DNA from: Syngnathus acus
Taxonomy: Eukaryota > Chordata > Actinopteri > Syngnathiformes > Syngnathidae
DNA length: 64,000 bases
Direction of reading: 5' to 3'
Assembly: GCF_901709675.1 (NCBI RefSeq)
Contig: NC_051096.1
Span: forward strand, 7,655,001 to 7,719,000
Made by a program: the position numbers and the translations under genes. This document shows positions 14,837 to 26,300 of this stretch, piece after piece. The stretch's first letter is position 1; every line of letters begins with the position of its first letter. The notes below the pieces were generated by a model. The model worked only from the letters and a program-made list of their open reading frames with translations, was not told the origin of the DNA and made no database searches.

Positions 14837-15339
14837 GAGCTTGCCCTTTTCCTTGATTTCTACTCTTCCGTGTTAAAGCGAGCGGCGGAAATATCGGAGC
14901 ACGGCTCAGATAATGTATGTATGGAGGTCGCCATGTATATTAAGATTCACACAGGCGATTGCTGCTGATTACTCGTACATGGCGACGTGTTTGCGACGAT
15001 GCTATGTATTTGTCTGAGAACCAAAGACCGGTTTAATCGGAACGCTCGAGTCAAGTATTCAAGCCTCGACTCTGAAAAAGTACAACGCAAAACACAACAA
15101 GTCGGTCGACATCGAACCTCTGACCGAGTACCGAATCGACAAAAGTATTATACGGAAAAAAACATGACAGCAAAGTCTCGGGAAGAAGAACTCGGTGAGA
15201 CGTAATTGGAATAATACGTAGAGTATTACACGATTGTAGCCCGAGCGTGCGTAATGAAGACAGAGCTGAACAGTTGGACAACATATTGCCAGACAGCAGC
15301 CATTAGCCAGAGAGCGGCAAAAGCACATCAGGGGAAAAC

Positions 15340-15700
15340 TCAAGGAGATGGAGAGCCAACAAGGAGCGGCAGGAAGAAGAGGGGAGCGGCGGCCCGAGCG
15401 CAGCGTCACAATAAGCGGGGCCGACAAGCCGCGAGCGCGCCCCGTGCTCCGACACTAATTGCCCGTGAAAGGTGACCCGCGGTGAGGCGGAGGCGCTCAG
15501 CTCCGATCGGCCTCGCCGCGCGACGTGCGCCCTGATCGCACGCGACACCAGACAGCCGAGCCGTCACGCCGGCCACCAGCGCCACCCGCTCGACAGCCGG
15601 AACCCATCCGGAGGAGCGGCGAAGGAGGGAGGGAGGGAGGGCGGGAGGGAGCGAGCGAGCGAGGGAGGGAGCGAGGCCCACGCCGGGCGAGGAAAGAGCG
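15340..15700. promoter_or_regulatory. CpG-dense patch resembling an orphan CpG island
   Basis: This stretch is visibly richer in G+C and CpG than its surroundings, with many GCG/CGC words and no long A/T runs. No first exon or convincing promoter motif can be assigned. Possible explanations are a distal CpG island, an unrecognised noncoding promoter, or local GC bias. Open frames here are long because stop codons are rare in GC-rich DNA; none shows a domain. Confidence 0.4.
15627..15649 (+). other. G-quadruplex motif (six GGG runs, one-base loops)
   Basis: GGG runs occur at 15627-15629, 15631-15633, 15635-15637, 15639-15641, 15643-15645 and 15647-15649, each separated by one base. Two more runs follow at 15663-15669. 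Short-loop arrays of this kind fulfil the usual quadruplex-forming pattern. The motif sits at the edge of the CpG-dense patch. Confidence 0.7.
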
Positions 15701-16183
15701 ACAGATGGAAAGTCAAAATGATTCCACTTTGATTCTCTTAGCTGACTCGCGTTTGGACTTGGAATGACGCAGTGGCGGGCTACGTGGAGACGACCTTATC
15801 ATGGAAGGGCTTTGGCGAGGAACAGCGAAAAGATGTCAACCGCCTTGACCTCTCCAACTGGCACAAGTCCCGCTACATGCTTTCATTTCCAAAATAAATC
15901 TTATAGTACGTTTAACTGAGAAAATACAATATTTCGCCAAAATTGCAGCTACATTTTTACATTAATGCTGCATTTAACAAAATAAAATCTACAAGTTAGA
16001 ATACTTTATATGGTACGCAAACTAAATTCTTAAAAACAGTAGTAATTCACCTTACTGATCCAGAATATGGGATCAGGACATCCTTCTTTGACACACCTGA
16101 GCCTTTTGCAAACACACATAATTGTGTTGCATCATGAAACCTACCTCACACATTTATCAACTTGTTGGCTGCCTTTTTATTGA

Positions 16184-16209
16184 TTTTTTTTTTTTAAAGG
16201 GGGGGGGGG
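16184..16209. repeat. Adjacent T and G homopolymer runs
   Basis: A run of T is followed by AAA and then an 11-base G run. Such tracts are unstable and error-prone in assemblies. Confidence 0.8.
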
Positions 16210-16407
16210 TTGTTTTAAGAGGTTGTGAGCGTGGAAGAGGAGCGATGAGGCCTGGATCTTTTTACACGCTGGAGCCAGACAGCTGGAGCCCCGTGTGGGG
16301 GACGGCGGGATGGGGCGGGGGGGAGTGGGACGCCGATGCACCCTCTTCCCAGCACATATTACAACACACTGGACATTAATAACTGCTACGCTGTCATTGA
16401 TAACCTG

Positions 16408-16410
<3 letters not shown>

Positions 16411-16443
<33 letters not shown>
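16411..16443. repeat. (CA)n microsatellite
   Basis: An uninterrupted CA dinucleotide array of about 33 bases lies in gene-free DNA, followed by a GTGTG-rich segment. No functional role is evident. Confidence 0.95.
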
Positions 16444-16445
<2 letters not shown>

Positions 16446-19400
16446 TGGGCTGTGCATGTGTGCGTGTATGTGAGAGAGAGGGGGGGTATTTAAAATATGG
16501 TGCTGATATAAAATAAAATATATATTGCACAATGGCATAAACAGTAAGACTCGTGCCTGTGTGCATACTGTAACAAGGAAGGTAATCTTAGTTTGTGCTT
16601 AGCGCCCCCCTTTGGCAATGCACAGTGTTGCAGGTGACAATGGGAACGGCTTCCCTGTACTGTAATTAACCTCCGTGCATGTTGAACTAATTGTGTATTG
16701 AGACTAACGATTGCATGTCATTTGTTTGACTCAAGGATACATGCTTCAATATTATTATGTTTTCTACCTTTATTCCATTATTGAGGGGCAAAAACGGACA
16801 AATAGAAACATTTTTAAAAATATATAGAAAAAGGTCATTACTCAAAAATACATCTACCTCTAATATTAAATAATGAAAAAATATAAATGAAGAAATTACC
16901 TAATAAAAATAGAAACATGGTAATTTACAGGGTAAGATCTCATTTTTTGAACTACGTTAACAATATTGGTACTGTATTTCTGAAGATTAATAAAGAAAGC
17001 TTTACTTCAAAAAATAAGGGTTTTTTCAAAGTGACTCCAATCTTTTGAACAGTAATGCTGTATATGTAAAAATCTCAAGCTGGCTTTTCTGCGTTTGAAT
17101 CCCATCGACGACAAACTAGAAAATGTGTTTACTTCCTTCTAACTGCTAACAAGCTTTTTTTTTTGTTTTTAAGTTTCTTCCACTGGCTCAGGGTGATCAG
17201 GGGTTCCTCTGTCGGACTTTGCAATTAAGAACTCAAACGGCAAATGCACTGGCGGTGTTTTTAAAGTTGAAAAGTTCCGAGGCGGCCCTCCCTCCTGGGC
17301 TCCCCGGAGACCAAAACATATCCCTTTGCACATTTCGGCAAAACGGCGAAAAAAAGTGTCAAGCCATAACGCAGTTTAAGACGCTAACGTGGCGCAATTA
17401 GCATGTGGCCGGCGCTAGCGGTCTCTCATCAGCGCCCCGAGGGCTCCTTCCTCGCTCTTTTAGCGGCGGCCTGACAGGCGACTGCTCGACTTTCTAGTTA
17501 ATTAAAGGGAAAAACATGGCCTTTGCTAAGCGTGCAGTCGCGCCCGGCCTGCATAATGGGACGTAATTAACTTCCCCCCGCGTCGTTACTTCACTTCAAA
17601 GGCTGGCTTCTTGTGTTTAGACAGAAGACGTGGACGTTATCGCTTCTGGTGCAGCGGCGAAACCGATCTGCAGGGAGATGCATCGCAAAACCTGGACCCA
17701 GAAATGTGGGTGTCGTTTGTGCCCTGACACAGTCAATACAAATTTGAGTTCGTTCTGGATTCCTCTACCTATTAAGGCTAACATGCCCATATGGATGGAG
17801 TGTAGGCAACTACACTGCAAGCAAATCAACAATGGTGACGTCCTACGCGAGTACTTCTAACATTTGTGCATATATGGCCAGGAAAGTATTCTACACAAAT
17901 TCATCACTCAAATTAGATTTTAGACCAGGATATATTTTGGTTGTTTTGTTTTTTTTGTACAAAAGCTTTTTTAAAATGCTAGTTTTTTTTATTTTATTTT
18001 TTTATTGGTTTCTGGTGGAATCCAAAATTAACTTCAGAGGAAAATGCTAACGTTTAATTATTTCATTTTGTGGGTAACAAACATGGCAGCCCTATTTTAT
18101 GCAATTTATTTTATATTACCATACTGGGATTCAAATTCAAAATTTTTGGGGGTGAAAATTGGAATAAGAATTTACAGAATAATAGCCTATGAGGGGAACA
18201 CGGTCTCCATAAATGTGAGTAATTTCTATTTTTAGTTTTCCCAATTTACATTACTATTTTAATCCCAAAAATACAAGCCGTGTTTATCACACTGCATTTT
18301 TAATGCGACAATTTTCATAATTGCATTTTCTGTTGCCAAAAAATAATTATAGTGAAATTCTTGGCTACCAGTTAAATACTGGAAAAGTAAATTTTTTTTA
18401 CACACTGCTTTTAGCTGTTATTTACACGTTTTTTCTTTCTTCTAAAATGCTAAAATTAACATGTACTTTAATGGAAGATGTTGAATTATTAGGGCCGAAC
18501 ACTGCATTTTTGGATTATGGCGTCGCATAGGTGATGAGCCGTCGGCATCGGGGATGCAAACACGAGCAGACTGGCGGCCGTCGGCGGAGGTGGCGGCGGG
18601 CACCTCAGGTCACACTCGAGTGCACGTGGGGTTAACTCGGCCAGGCAAAGGCTCACGGTTGCCATGTCGCCGTGGCTCCTTCCAGGATGAATTTCCATGT
18701 GTGCCAATTAGACTGGAAGAAATGATTGGCTGCTCGCGACATCGTAGTAAAGATCGTCCCCGTTCAAGAAGCTCTCTCTCGCTTGGGCGTCCGCGAGCCC
18801 CGGCGGACGGTAATGCGTCGGGGCGTGCCCCATCACAGCGTGTCAAGAGACGCACCTCGGCTGTGTCGCATGCAATTTACTGCGGGCGTCGGACCACCTC
18901 GCAACCCCCTCCCCGCTTAGGTGAGGGGAAGTGGGGGGCTGCGGGGGCGACATGTGCAGATCCGTGGGTAAACATTGTGTTTTCCACGTGTGTTTTTGCA
19001 CACGTATACTGAGTTTCTGCATAATAGCGCTTGTAAAAATAACAGCTCGGCCCCGTGTTATTGCTGCTGCGATGCGACGCTGCCAAGAAAGCCCGGTTTG
19101 ATGTCTGCGACGCTGGCAGGCCACACTGCGGGCTGCACCGACACCCACCCATCCGATACAAGCCTGCGGGGTGGGGGGTGGTCCAAGTGAGCCCTAGCAT
19201 ATGGAGCCTACATAAACACGCTGGCTATTAAATACACCAAGCCTGTTTCTTTAAAGTCGCTACGGATGCACAGTTCCAAAGGCACTTCTGCATTGCCCCC
19301 GCTCACATTTGTCAAAGCCCATCCAAATGATGTTGGCCGGCACAATTTTTTCAGCTGGTGAGCGTAAAAGTGGGTCATGTTATCTTCTCGCGGAATAAAA

Positions 19401-19634
19401 GGAAAATGTTGATTCAAGCGGCACGTCATCTCGCAGACAAGGTCGTGCGGGATTACTTGATTTGGAACCTTTTGGCCACATCGTTGTTGACTTAGCGGAG
19501 GATAGATTCTTCTCAAAAATGGTGACTATAACGGTTCCAAATCCTGCCTTCATTCAAATTTAGTCAGAAATCACGTGAAAAATTAGTAACAGTGGGAATA
19601 CCAAGTCTACCCTATGGCAGTTCTTGTACTCATC
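16444..19634. other. Intergenic sequence, no supported gene
   Basis: AT-rich DNA at 16.7-17.1 kb and 17.9-18.5 kb flanks more GC-rich blocks at 17.2-17.6 kb and 18.5-19.2 kb. The block at 17.4-17.6 kb contains several AATTAA/TAATTA words and could be a noncoding regulatory element. No coding exon is recognisable. Confidence 0.5.
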
Positions 19635-19965
19635 AAAGTCTGCTTTATTGTCAATTTCTTCACATGCCAAGACACACAAAGAAATCGAAATTACGTTCCC
19701 ACTATCCCACGGTGACAAGACATAGTACACAATATACATACAAGTAAACAACACAAAAAAATAAAAACAAGAAGGCACAAACAATGAATAAATAAGAGTG
19801 ATGAATAAATAATAAATAAACACAACATAATAAATAAGAAGAGCAAAAATGGAGCAAGTGTGCATACAGCAGACAGTCAGAATAGAGCGCAAAAGTACAG
19901 GACGCTACGCAGAAGGGGGGAGAGAGTTCAGGATCCTAACAGCTCGGAGTATGAAGCTGTTGGTG
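19635..19965. repeat. Probable dispersed non-LTR-type repeat relic
   Basis: The segment starts with a TTTATTGTCA-type stretch, continues through an A-rich AAATAA-repetitive middle and ends with words like GTTCAGGATCCTAACAGC and GAAGCTGTTG. This layout resembles a dispersed element I associate with many fish genomes. No reverse transcriptase frame is present. Family assignment is from memory and uncertain. Confidence 0.4.
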
Positions 19966-22900
19966 AAACATTATAATGTTTTGCTGAAATCTTAAAATAG
20001 GAAACAGTAGAGTCGAGTCAAATATAAAGAAAAAGTCCAGTCAATGTTGATGTAAAAAGAACAACAATGTGAGATGTCATCAAATGGCAGCCTGTTGGAA
20101 ATGTAACACAAGTCAAGTAAAACAACCTCTGTTTTCAATTTTCTTCCAAAAACTTATGAGGTATCTGCCATCGTTTCAAAAGAAGAAGAAAAAAAAGGAA
20201 ATCATCCAATTTAGAAAAAGAAAGTGAGAAAAAAAAAAAAAAATCGAAGCCACCCTCAATTATGAGTAATTACCACTTTGGCTCTCAACATGGTGGAATG
20301 ATTTGATGCATTTCACAGGGTCGTCTGGTTTAGCTCAACACAGACATGCGAGTCTGCCTCGTGTTAGACTGCGGTGACGGCGGCGAATGCCATCGTTTGG
20401 CAGAGATAAAAGGCAAAAAAAATAGACAAATGACGTGGCGGGCGAGAAATCACAGACGCCGGTTTGGAGATGAAGAGCAGGTATTCACTGCGAGCAATGG
20501 AATAAATACAGTGGCAGACTGAGTAGATGATTGTGTTAAAGACTCAAGCCTACGTTGGCAATGAGTGGAAACAAGCGCTACTACGAAACTCCGCCATCAT
20601 TCAGTGCTGTGTTTCACGCTCAAAACACGCAGCCTTGTCTGCATCCAACGCGTCCGCGTTGTTTTACTTGACTAGCACAGTGAAACTTTTCACTTCAAAT
20701 CTCCCTCAAATTGGACGGTTTGGAATTTGAGCAGCATGATCTGGATAAATATTGGATCAAGTTGTACGAAACTTCACCAGCAATTGTGTGGCATCTAGAT
20801 GAAAGTAAAGGGCACCGTGACTGATGAGTACTTTTGATTTTCCTCACTCAAACACAATCAATGAACAGACGCATATCGCGCAGGTTCCTGCAACTCGTCA
20901 ACAACTGCTTTTGCTGTAATTTGAAGGGCATCGAAATATTGCAGATTTAACGGCCAATCAAAAAAAGCCAAGTATCACATGATCTTTCACAACAAAAAAC
21001 ACATAACCAAGTATGCAACGAGACTAACAAGCTCCTGGCTAGCAAGATTCTATAAATTGCTAGCCAACGACATTCTATTGCGAGCTAGCTAGAAGATTAT
21101 ATAGACAGCTAGCTAGCAAGAGTCTATAGGCAGCTACTATAACTAGTTAGCTCGATAGCCAGAAGACATTTTGTTGGGACACGGGCCTCTTTCCCAGCAC
21201 TATCACAAAGAGTAACACGCATATACTAAACACACACAAACATTCCATCTGACTTATGCTGCCGCTTGTTGGATGGATCCCACTCACACATGACAACCCA
21301 TTGATTTTCCCGTCTATGTCTCTGAGCTCCGGCATGGAGAAATCCATTAAGGCTTTCCAGCGACTGACTGACGGGCCTTGACAGGCCGCCGCTCTCGGGG
21401 CCCGCCCGCCTCGGTGACTGGCAGCTCGACACTTAAACAAGCCCCTGTGCCCGCCGTAATAGTTTAAAACACTTTCAATTACCCGAGTCAAACAAATCCC
21501 GCACGAGAGCGATCCGACACCGCCCGCCGATCGTTTGCCGCGTCTCGCGCTCGACATCCTAACGGGGCGGCGTAGGATGGAGCAAAAAAACCATGCTAGC
21601 CGCTCACGCCTTGAAACAATGGAGCAGTGGGGGTGAGCCCGACGGGAAACAAAGTGCATTTTGAGGACACAATGTCTACTTTGTAGTCGAGAGAGCGAAT
21701 AAACTCAAACTGTGGGAAAATAATACTTTTGAGAAAAAACAAACTCGGGAGGAGACCCCAAATTTGTTAGCGCCACGTTATGACAATAAGAAGCTAGCTA
21801 TTCTATTTCAATTCATCTTTTTTTACATAAAGTACTATCAAGTCTGTCAAAGTGTTACATTTAAATCAAAGTCATAAAGTGTTCCAGATTTTTGTTTGGA
21901 GCATTTTTGTTTTGAGTTTATAAAATAAAGGAGACGGTTAAAGTCCCAAGAAATGAAGGACATAAAATGATATGAGTAAAGGAGCGGTTGCTGTGTTGAG
22001 TGGGAACAATTGCACCTATTACGTTACTGTCTTTTAATGTTGGTCATTATTGGGGATAGTGAAACACTTTTTTGAGTGGTACTTTGTGTAAAAAGGTTTG
22101 AAAACACCGGCTGATTTAAAACATCAGGGAGCAAACCTTGAAAAATGACACAAAGGTGACAAATGGCATTCTCCTTATTGCTATGCGGGTCAATACGAGC
22201 AGGCGCCACATTGGGCCGCGTCATGTAAGGTGAACCCACCTCCCTCCCGCCCCACCAACGCCATTGATTTGTGCCCCGGCGAGGATGCGGCGGCCATTTA
22301 ATCAAACATGGTTGCAGCGCCATGTCGGACACGGATGAGCTTGTCTCGCAAGCACATCGATTGGTCATGCCGAGCGGCTTCGAGGCCGAGGGGGGCGCTA
22401 TGTGCACACGTGCGGTCGAATAGCCACAGCCTGACAGTCAATCTGCTTAATAGCCTTCATTTTGCTCATTATTATTAGGAAAATAAACATGATATTTTTG
22501 ATTACAGCTGGATCTGTCAGTAAATGTCTTGTGTCCAACAGAGGCCACGGCAACAGAGAAGATTTGAGTGCCCTCTTTAGGCCATGAATGTATTTACAGT
22601 CCTGGACTGCAGTCCAGTCAGAATAATATTCACATCTGCACATTGCAAAGTATAAACTGAGGGCTATTTTCATTATTTTGTTGGGATAAAAGTTGCGAAG
22701 AGTAACTGAAGCAAACATGTTTTAGAGTTCTTTTTGGGTGGAAAAGGTTCTAATTTATGGACATACATTTTCTATTTGTTTTTTTTTAGAGAGGGGGCAG
22801 GGTGAAAGTCAAAGTTAAACTTGGATATAAAACACATTTTCCAGAATGGTCAGTTGATAAGAATGTTAATTTTATTCCATGTATTCTCTGTATGATTGAT

Positions 22901-23500
22901 TCTCATGGTATTATTTGCCAATCAATACTAAGCATAAAAATGCAGAAATTCCGACACACATTCTTTCCCATCTAACTGCTCACAAGTTGAAAATCTAACA
23001 ATGAATATGCATGGAGGTCATCACAAACAGCATTAATAAATATAAATCATGGACCATATAGAGCATCAAACACAAGCCAGATATGATGTGACAAGACTGC
23101 CAATTAACTATCCTTCCAAGTTGGACTACAATAAATACATAAATAAACAAAACTTAAAAACGGGATGATCAAGGCCGGCTGATTTCCGCAGCAGATGCAT
23201 AATTAATGTGGCTGCTACAAAACATCGTTCTGTCGGCTCGCCGGGCTCCTTTATTGAAATAAAACGTCCCGGAGGGCCGAATCCCCTCCCCCCCCCCATT
23301 GATTTGAGAGATGACAGACGAGAGACGGAGTGATCTGGGAAAAGCTCGACTGACTGATCGGAAGACATGCAGAGTATTTAAAGCACACGGGTCAAAACTG
23401 AGACGCACACGGGCAAAAGTGGACCGGTACAACTGCGAAACTTACTGCACCCTTTCAACTCTTCCGTACATTATTTGATGGATCGAAAAACAAAAACATT
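19966..23500. other. Intergenic sequence, no supported gene
   Basis: No exon is recognisable. A 170-codon open frame on the minus strand at 21147-21659 lies in GC-richer DNA and has no known motif. A small tandem array lies near 21.1 kb and a 16-bp perfect palindrome at 22602-22617. Confidence 0.5.
21039..21133. repeat. Degenerate ~24-bp tandem repeat, about four copies
   Basis: CTAG-initiated units begin at 21039, 21060, 21085 and 21109, giving spacings of 21, 25 and 24 bases. Each unit carries a variant of a CTAG...AAGA.T.TAT pattern. The copies have diverged, so this is an old minisatellite-like array. Confidence 0.6.
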
Positions 23501-24004
23501 AGGGGTGTACCGATAACTGTATCGGATTGTCGATGCTGTTTGCTGATACATGTACAAAAACTGCTATTAGTGTCTATTATTATTGTTTCCATCATTGCCC
23601 AACCATAGAAAAAGTAACACAAAATAGGAACAAAAAATGCTAACACATGATACAAAATGCCATAGATGGGCTAAAATGTAGCAATCATGTCACAGTATTT
23701 TGTAAACTTTTAAATAGCGACTTAAACAGAATTGTCTCAATAACATACACAGAAATATATCGGTACTCACTCAGGCTTGTAGTCGTGACGAAAGAATCAT
23801 ATTGCTGCATATTGCTTTTCTGTGCAGTATTTTGTCTCCATTGCTTTACTTTGCAGCATTTTTCTCCAATTCTTTCCAGCATGTTTTTTTCCAATGCTTT
23901 TCTTTGTGTCGCTGTCATCAAAAATTAGTGTCAAGTATCGATACTTGGTATCGGCTAAATGTAGCTATTTATACGTTCTGAAAAAGTAGTATCGCTGCAT
24001 CCCT
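23501..24004. mobile_element. Possible nonautonomous DNA-transposon (hAT-like) relic
   Basis: The left end reads AGGGGTGTACCGATA and the right end, on the opposite strand, AGGGATGCAGCGATA, giving imperfect terminal inverted repeats about 500 bp apart. Near the right end is a perfect 16-bp palindrome at 23932-23947. No transposase is encoded. An 8-bp target duplication is not evident, so the element is degraded or the ends are slightly misplaced. Confidence 0.45.
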
Positions 24005-26300
24005 TAAGAAAATGTTGTTATGCAACAATGTATACTTAAATCCCCCATAAAAAAATGTCATCAAATAATTCCTTTTTCTTTTTAACAAATATCAAAATAT
24101 GGTTTTACTGTTTACTGCTACTATATATCACAAAATTAAGTATACTCTCAGAAAATAATTTCTTTTGGGGGGGAAATGTGGCTTTGAAAATATTTTTCCA
24201 ATTTAAATATTTTCAGCTTTATCATTTTTAAGTATTTTTAAAAAGGTACATTAAATATACACTTGGGCCACAATTGATTATAAATCCTAATTCTAGATTG
24301 CATTATGTTGAGAATACACACATTTCCACATGATATTTGCTTAATTTAACAAAAATGTATACATACTTAATTCTCTTGCACTTTGCGTGTACAGAGCCAA
24401 TCATGGCAACGAAATTTTCTCCATCTGCATCTGTAAAGGTAAAAAAAGAACAACTAAGTCAATTTGAAAACACAAGTTAAAAAACTCATTTATTGGAATG
24501 GAACACATTCTGTTTATGTCTGGGCTTATTTTAATATTCCTAAATGCCTTGAACTTTTCAAACGTGTATTTTATTTTTCACTCTCAATCGTGCGTGACTT
24601 TACTGTCTGTTTCACTGCAAAGCTATACATGACCTACCATTATATTTATTTTTTGTATTGTGGCACCATCTAGCGGTTTTTCTGCTACATCACTCTCACG
24701 GGCATTTAGAAATAATTGTGCCCTCCGAGCAATAAGAAAATCAAACGTCATTTATCGTATATAATCTGTTGGAATTATTTCCGTGTTTATTGCTGTGTTT
24801 TATGTTGCTGTGGAGATAGTTTTTATGTGTCCAATTTTTACTTAATTGTACAACTATAAAGTCCTTAGAGAGTCATTAGGAACAATGATATTTATTTAGT
24901 TTAATCTTCATGTTAATAATATTGGTAAAATAGTAACATTGAGAAATATGTGGGACCGTGATCATCTTTTTCTCTTGTAGGTTTTTAAATTAAACATTAA
25001 ACGAGAGGCTTCCTACACAATTACACGTACTGTAGCGTCATCTAGTGGCTGTATGAGGTAAAACGACAAGACGTCCCACAAAACGCCATTCTATTCTTAG
25101 AGTGGAAACTTTGAACACAATTGTATGTGAAATTTTAAAGCACACAATTTTAAATATATACATATATTTAGATATTGTTCAACTAAATAATACTAACAAA
25201 CATTTCAACAGTCCATTGACGTTATTTGCTTAGGTGTCAGCTTTTCTGGTAGCGTTAAAAATGTGTCCACAATGTCTGTTTGTTAAATATATGATATTTT
25301 AACTAATAAGACTTTATCCGACATTGCAAGAACAGCACCACCAAAGTATGAACTTTAACGACGTGTTCCTGCATTCAAGCACAATTTTGGTGACATTGAG
25401 AGCCTCGAAAAAACAGAAAAGGAAAAACGCCGTTAGTGTAATTGCAACAAGCAAAGCACCTGTGGAACACACGGAAGCAATTAGCAAATGTTTCTTTGTC
25501 AAATTTGGTAAAATATTGAACTTTTCTACCTTTTTGGCAAAGACGAAAAGCTGCGTCGTTTCGAACTGGACATGAGAGCCATATCGAAAAATAATTCTGC
25601 GCTATCACTGACGTCATCACACAATGTCGAATATTGCCAAGTTGACAGCGTGACTCGTCGCACTACTGACGTTGCACATTGGCTATTCAAATTTGCCTCA
25701 CCATAATTAAAGTGAATATGAATGGAAGAAATAATCATGTCACAGCAAGTAGTCAAACATTACATTTCTAAATCCTTTTCACAGCTGAAGCAGCACCAAG
25801 TTTCTGCATATGATGAAGAAAACAAATTGTGACTATTAAACTTTTTTTTAACTCAAGTTCTTGGGAGTTAGGCTATAAAAAAACAAGGTCTGAAAAGCCA
25901 CTGCAACAAAAAATAAAATGCAATAAAATAATGTTGCATTTTTGGTGATAAAACCTCAGAAATTGAACAGGCCAAAATTTGGGGACTATCTCAAGGTAAG
26001 ATAGCAACACTGTCTCCGCCGTTTGTTTTATGAGTAACAGCAAGATCAACCTTTGAAAAAATAGACCCGGGCGCCATCCCAACACACAATGAAAAAAACA
26101 AAACAAATCATGTTAATTACAAAAGCAAGTAGCCTTTTTTTTTTAATCTTACGTTGCATTGAAAATTTACATAATAGAGTCATTACATTTTACAAATATT
26201 CTCATCATAAAAATATATTTCTGTACAAAACACTTTGTTTAGTTGGGTATATATATTTTTTTTAAACCATAATTTCTTTTCTTTTTTTCTTCTTTTTTTT
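24005..26300. other. AT-rich intergenic sequence, no supported gene
   Basis: This AT-rich stretch has many T and A runs and no recognisable exon. CATCTAG-type words occur near 24.67 kb and 25.04 kb, a motif often seen at ends of old repeats. It lies beyond the last candidate polyadenylation signal of the csmd3-like gene. Confidence 0.5.

Larger units (their letters stand above)
7301..15339. other. Intergenic sequence, no supported gene
   Basis: No coding exon is recognisable on either strand. Several AT-rich stretches rich in ATTA/TAAT words (about 7.9-8.3 kb and 8.5-8.8 kb) resemble conserved noncoding DNA in appearance only. A T16 run lies at 9560-9575. Short tandem arrays lie at 13.87-13.96 kb. 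Confidence 0.55.

Noticed and set aside
15303-15767. Several overlapping open frames in the CpG-dense patch on both strands
   Set aside because: Low-complexity Arg/Ala/Ser/Gly-rich translations on all frames, as expected where stops are rare. No domain or splice structure.
21147-21659. 170-codon open frame on the minus strand
   Set aside because: Covers GC-richer DNA and part of a degenerate tandem array edge. Composition rather than coding constraint explains its length; no motif recognised.
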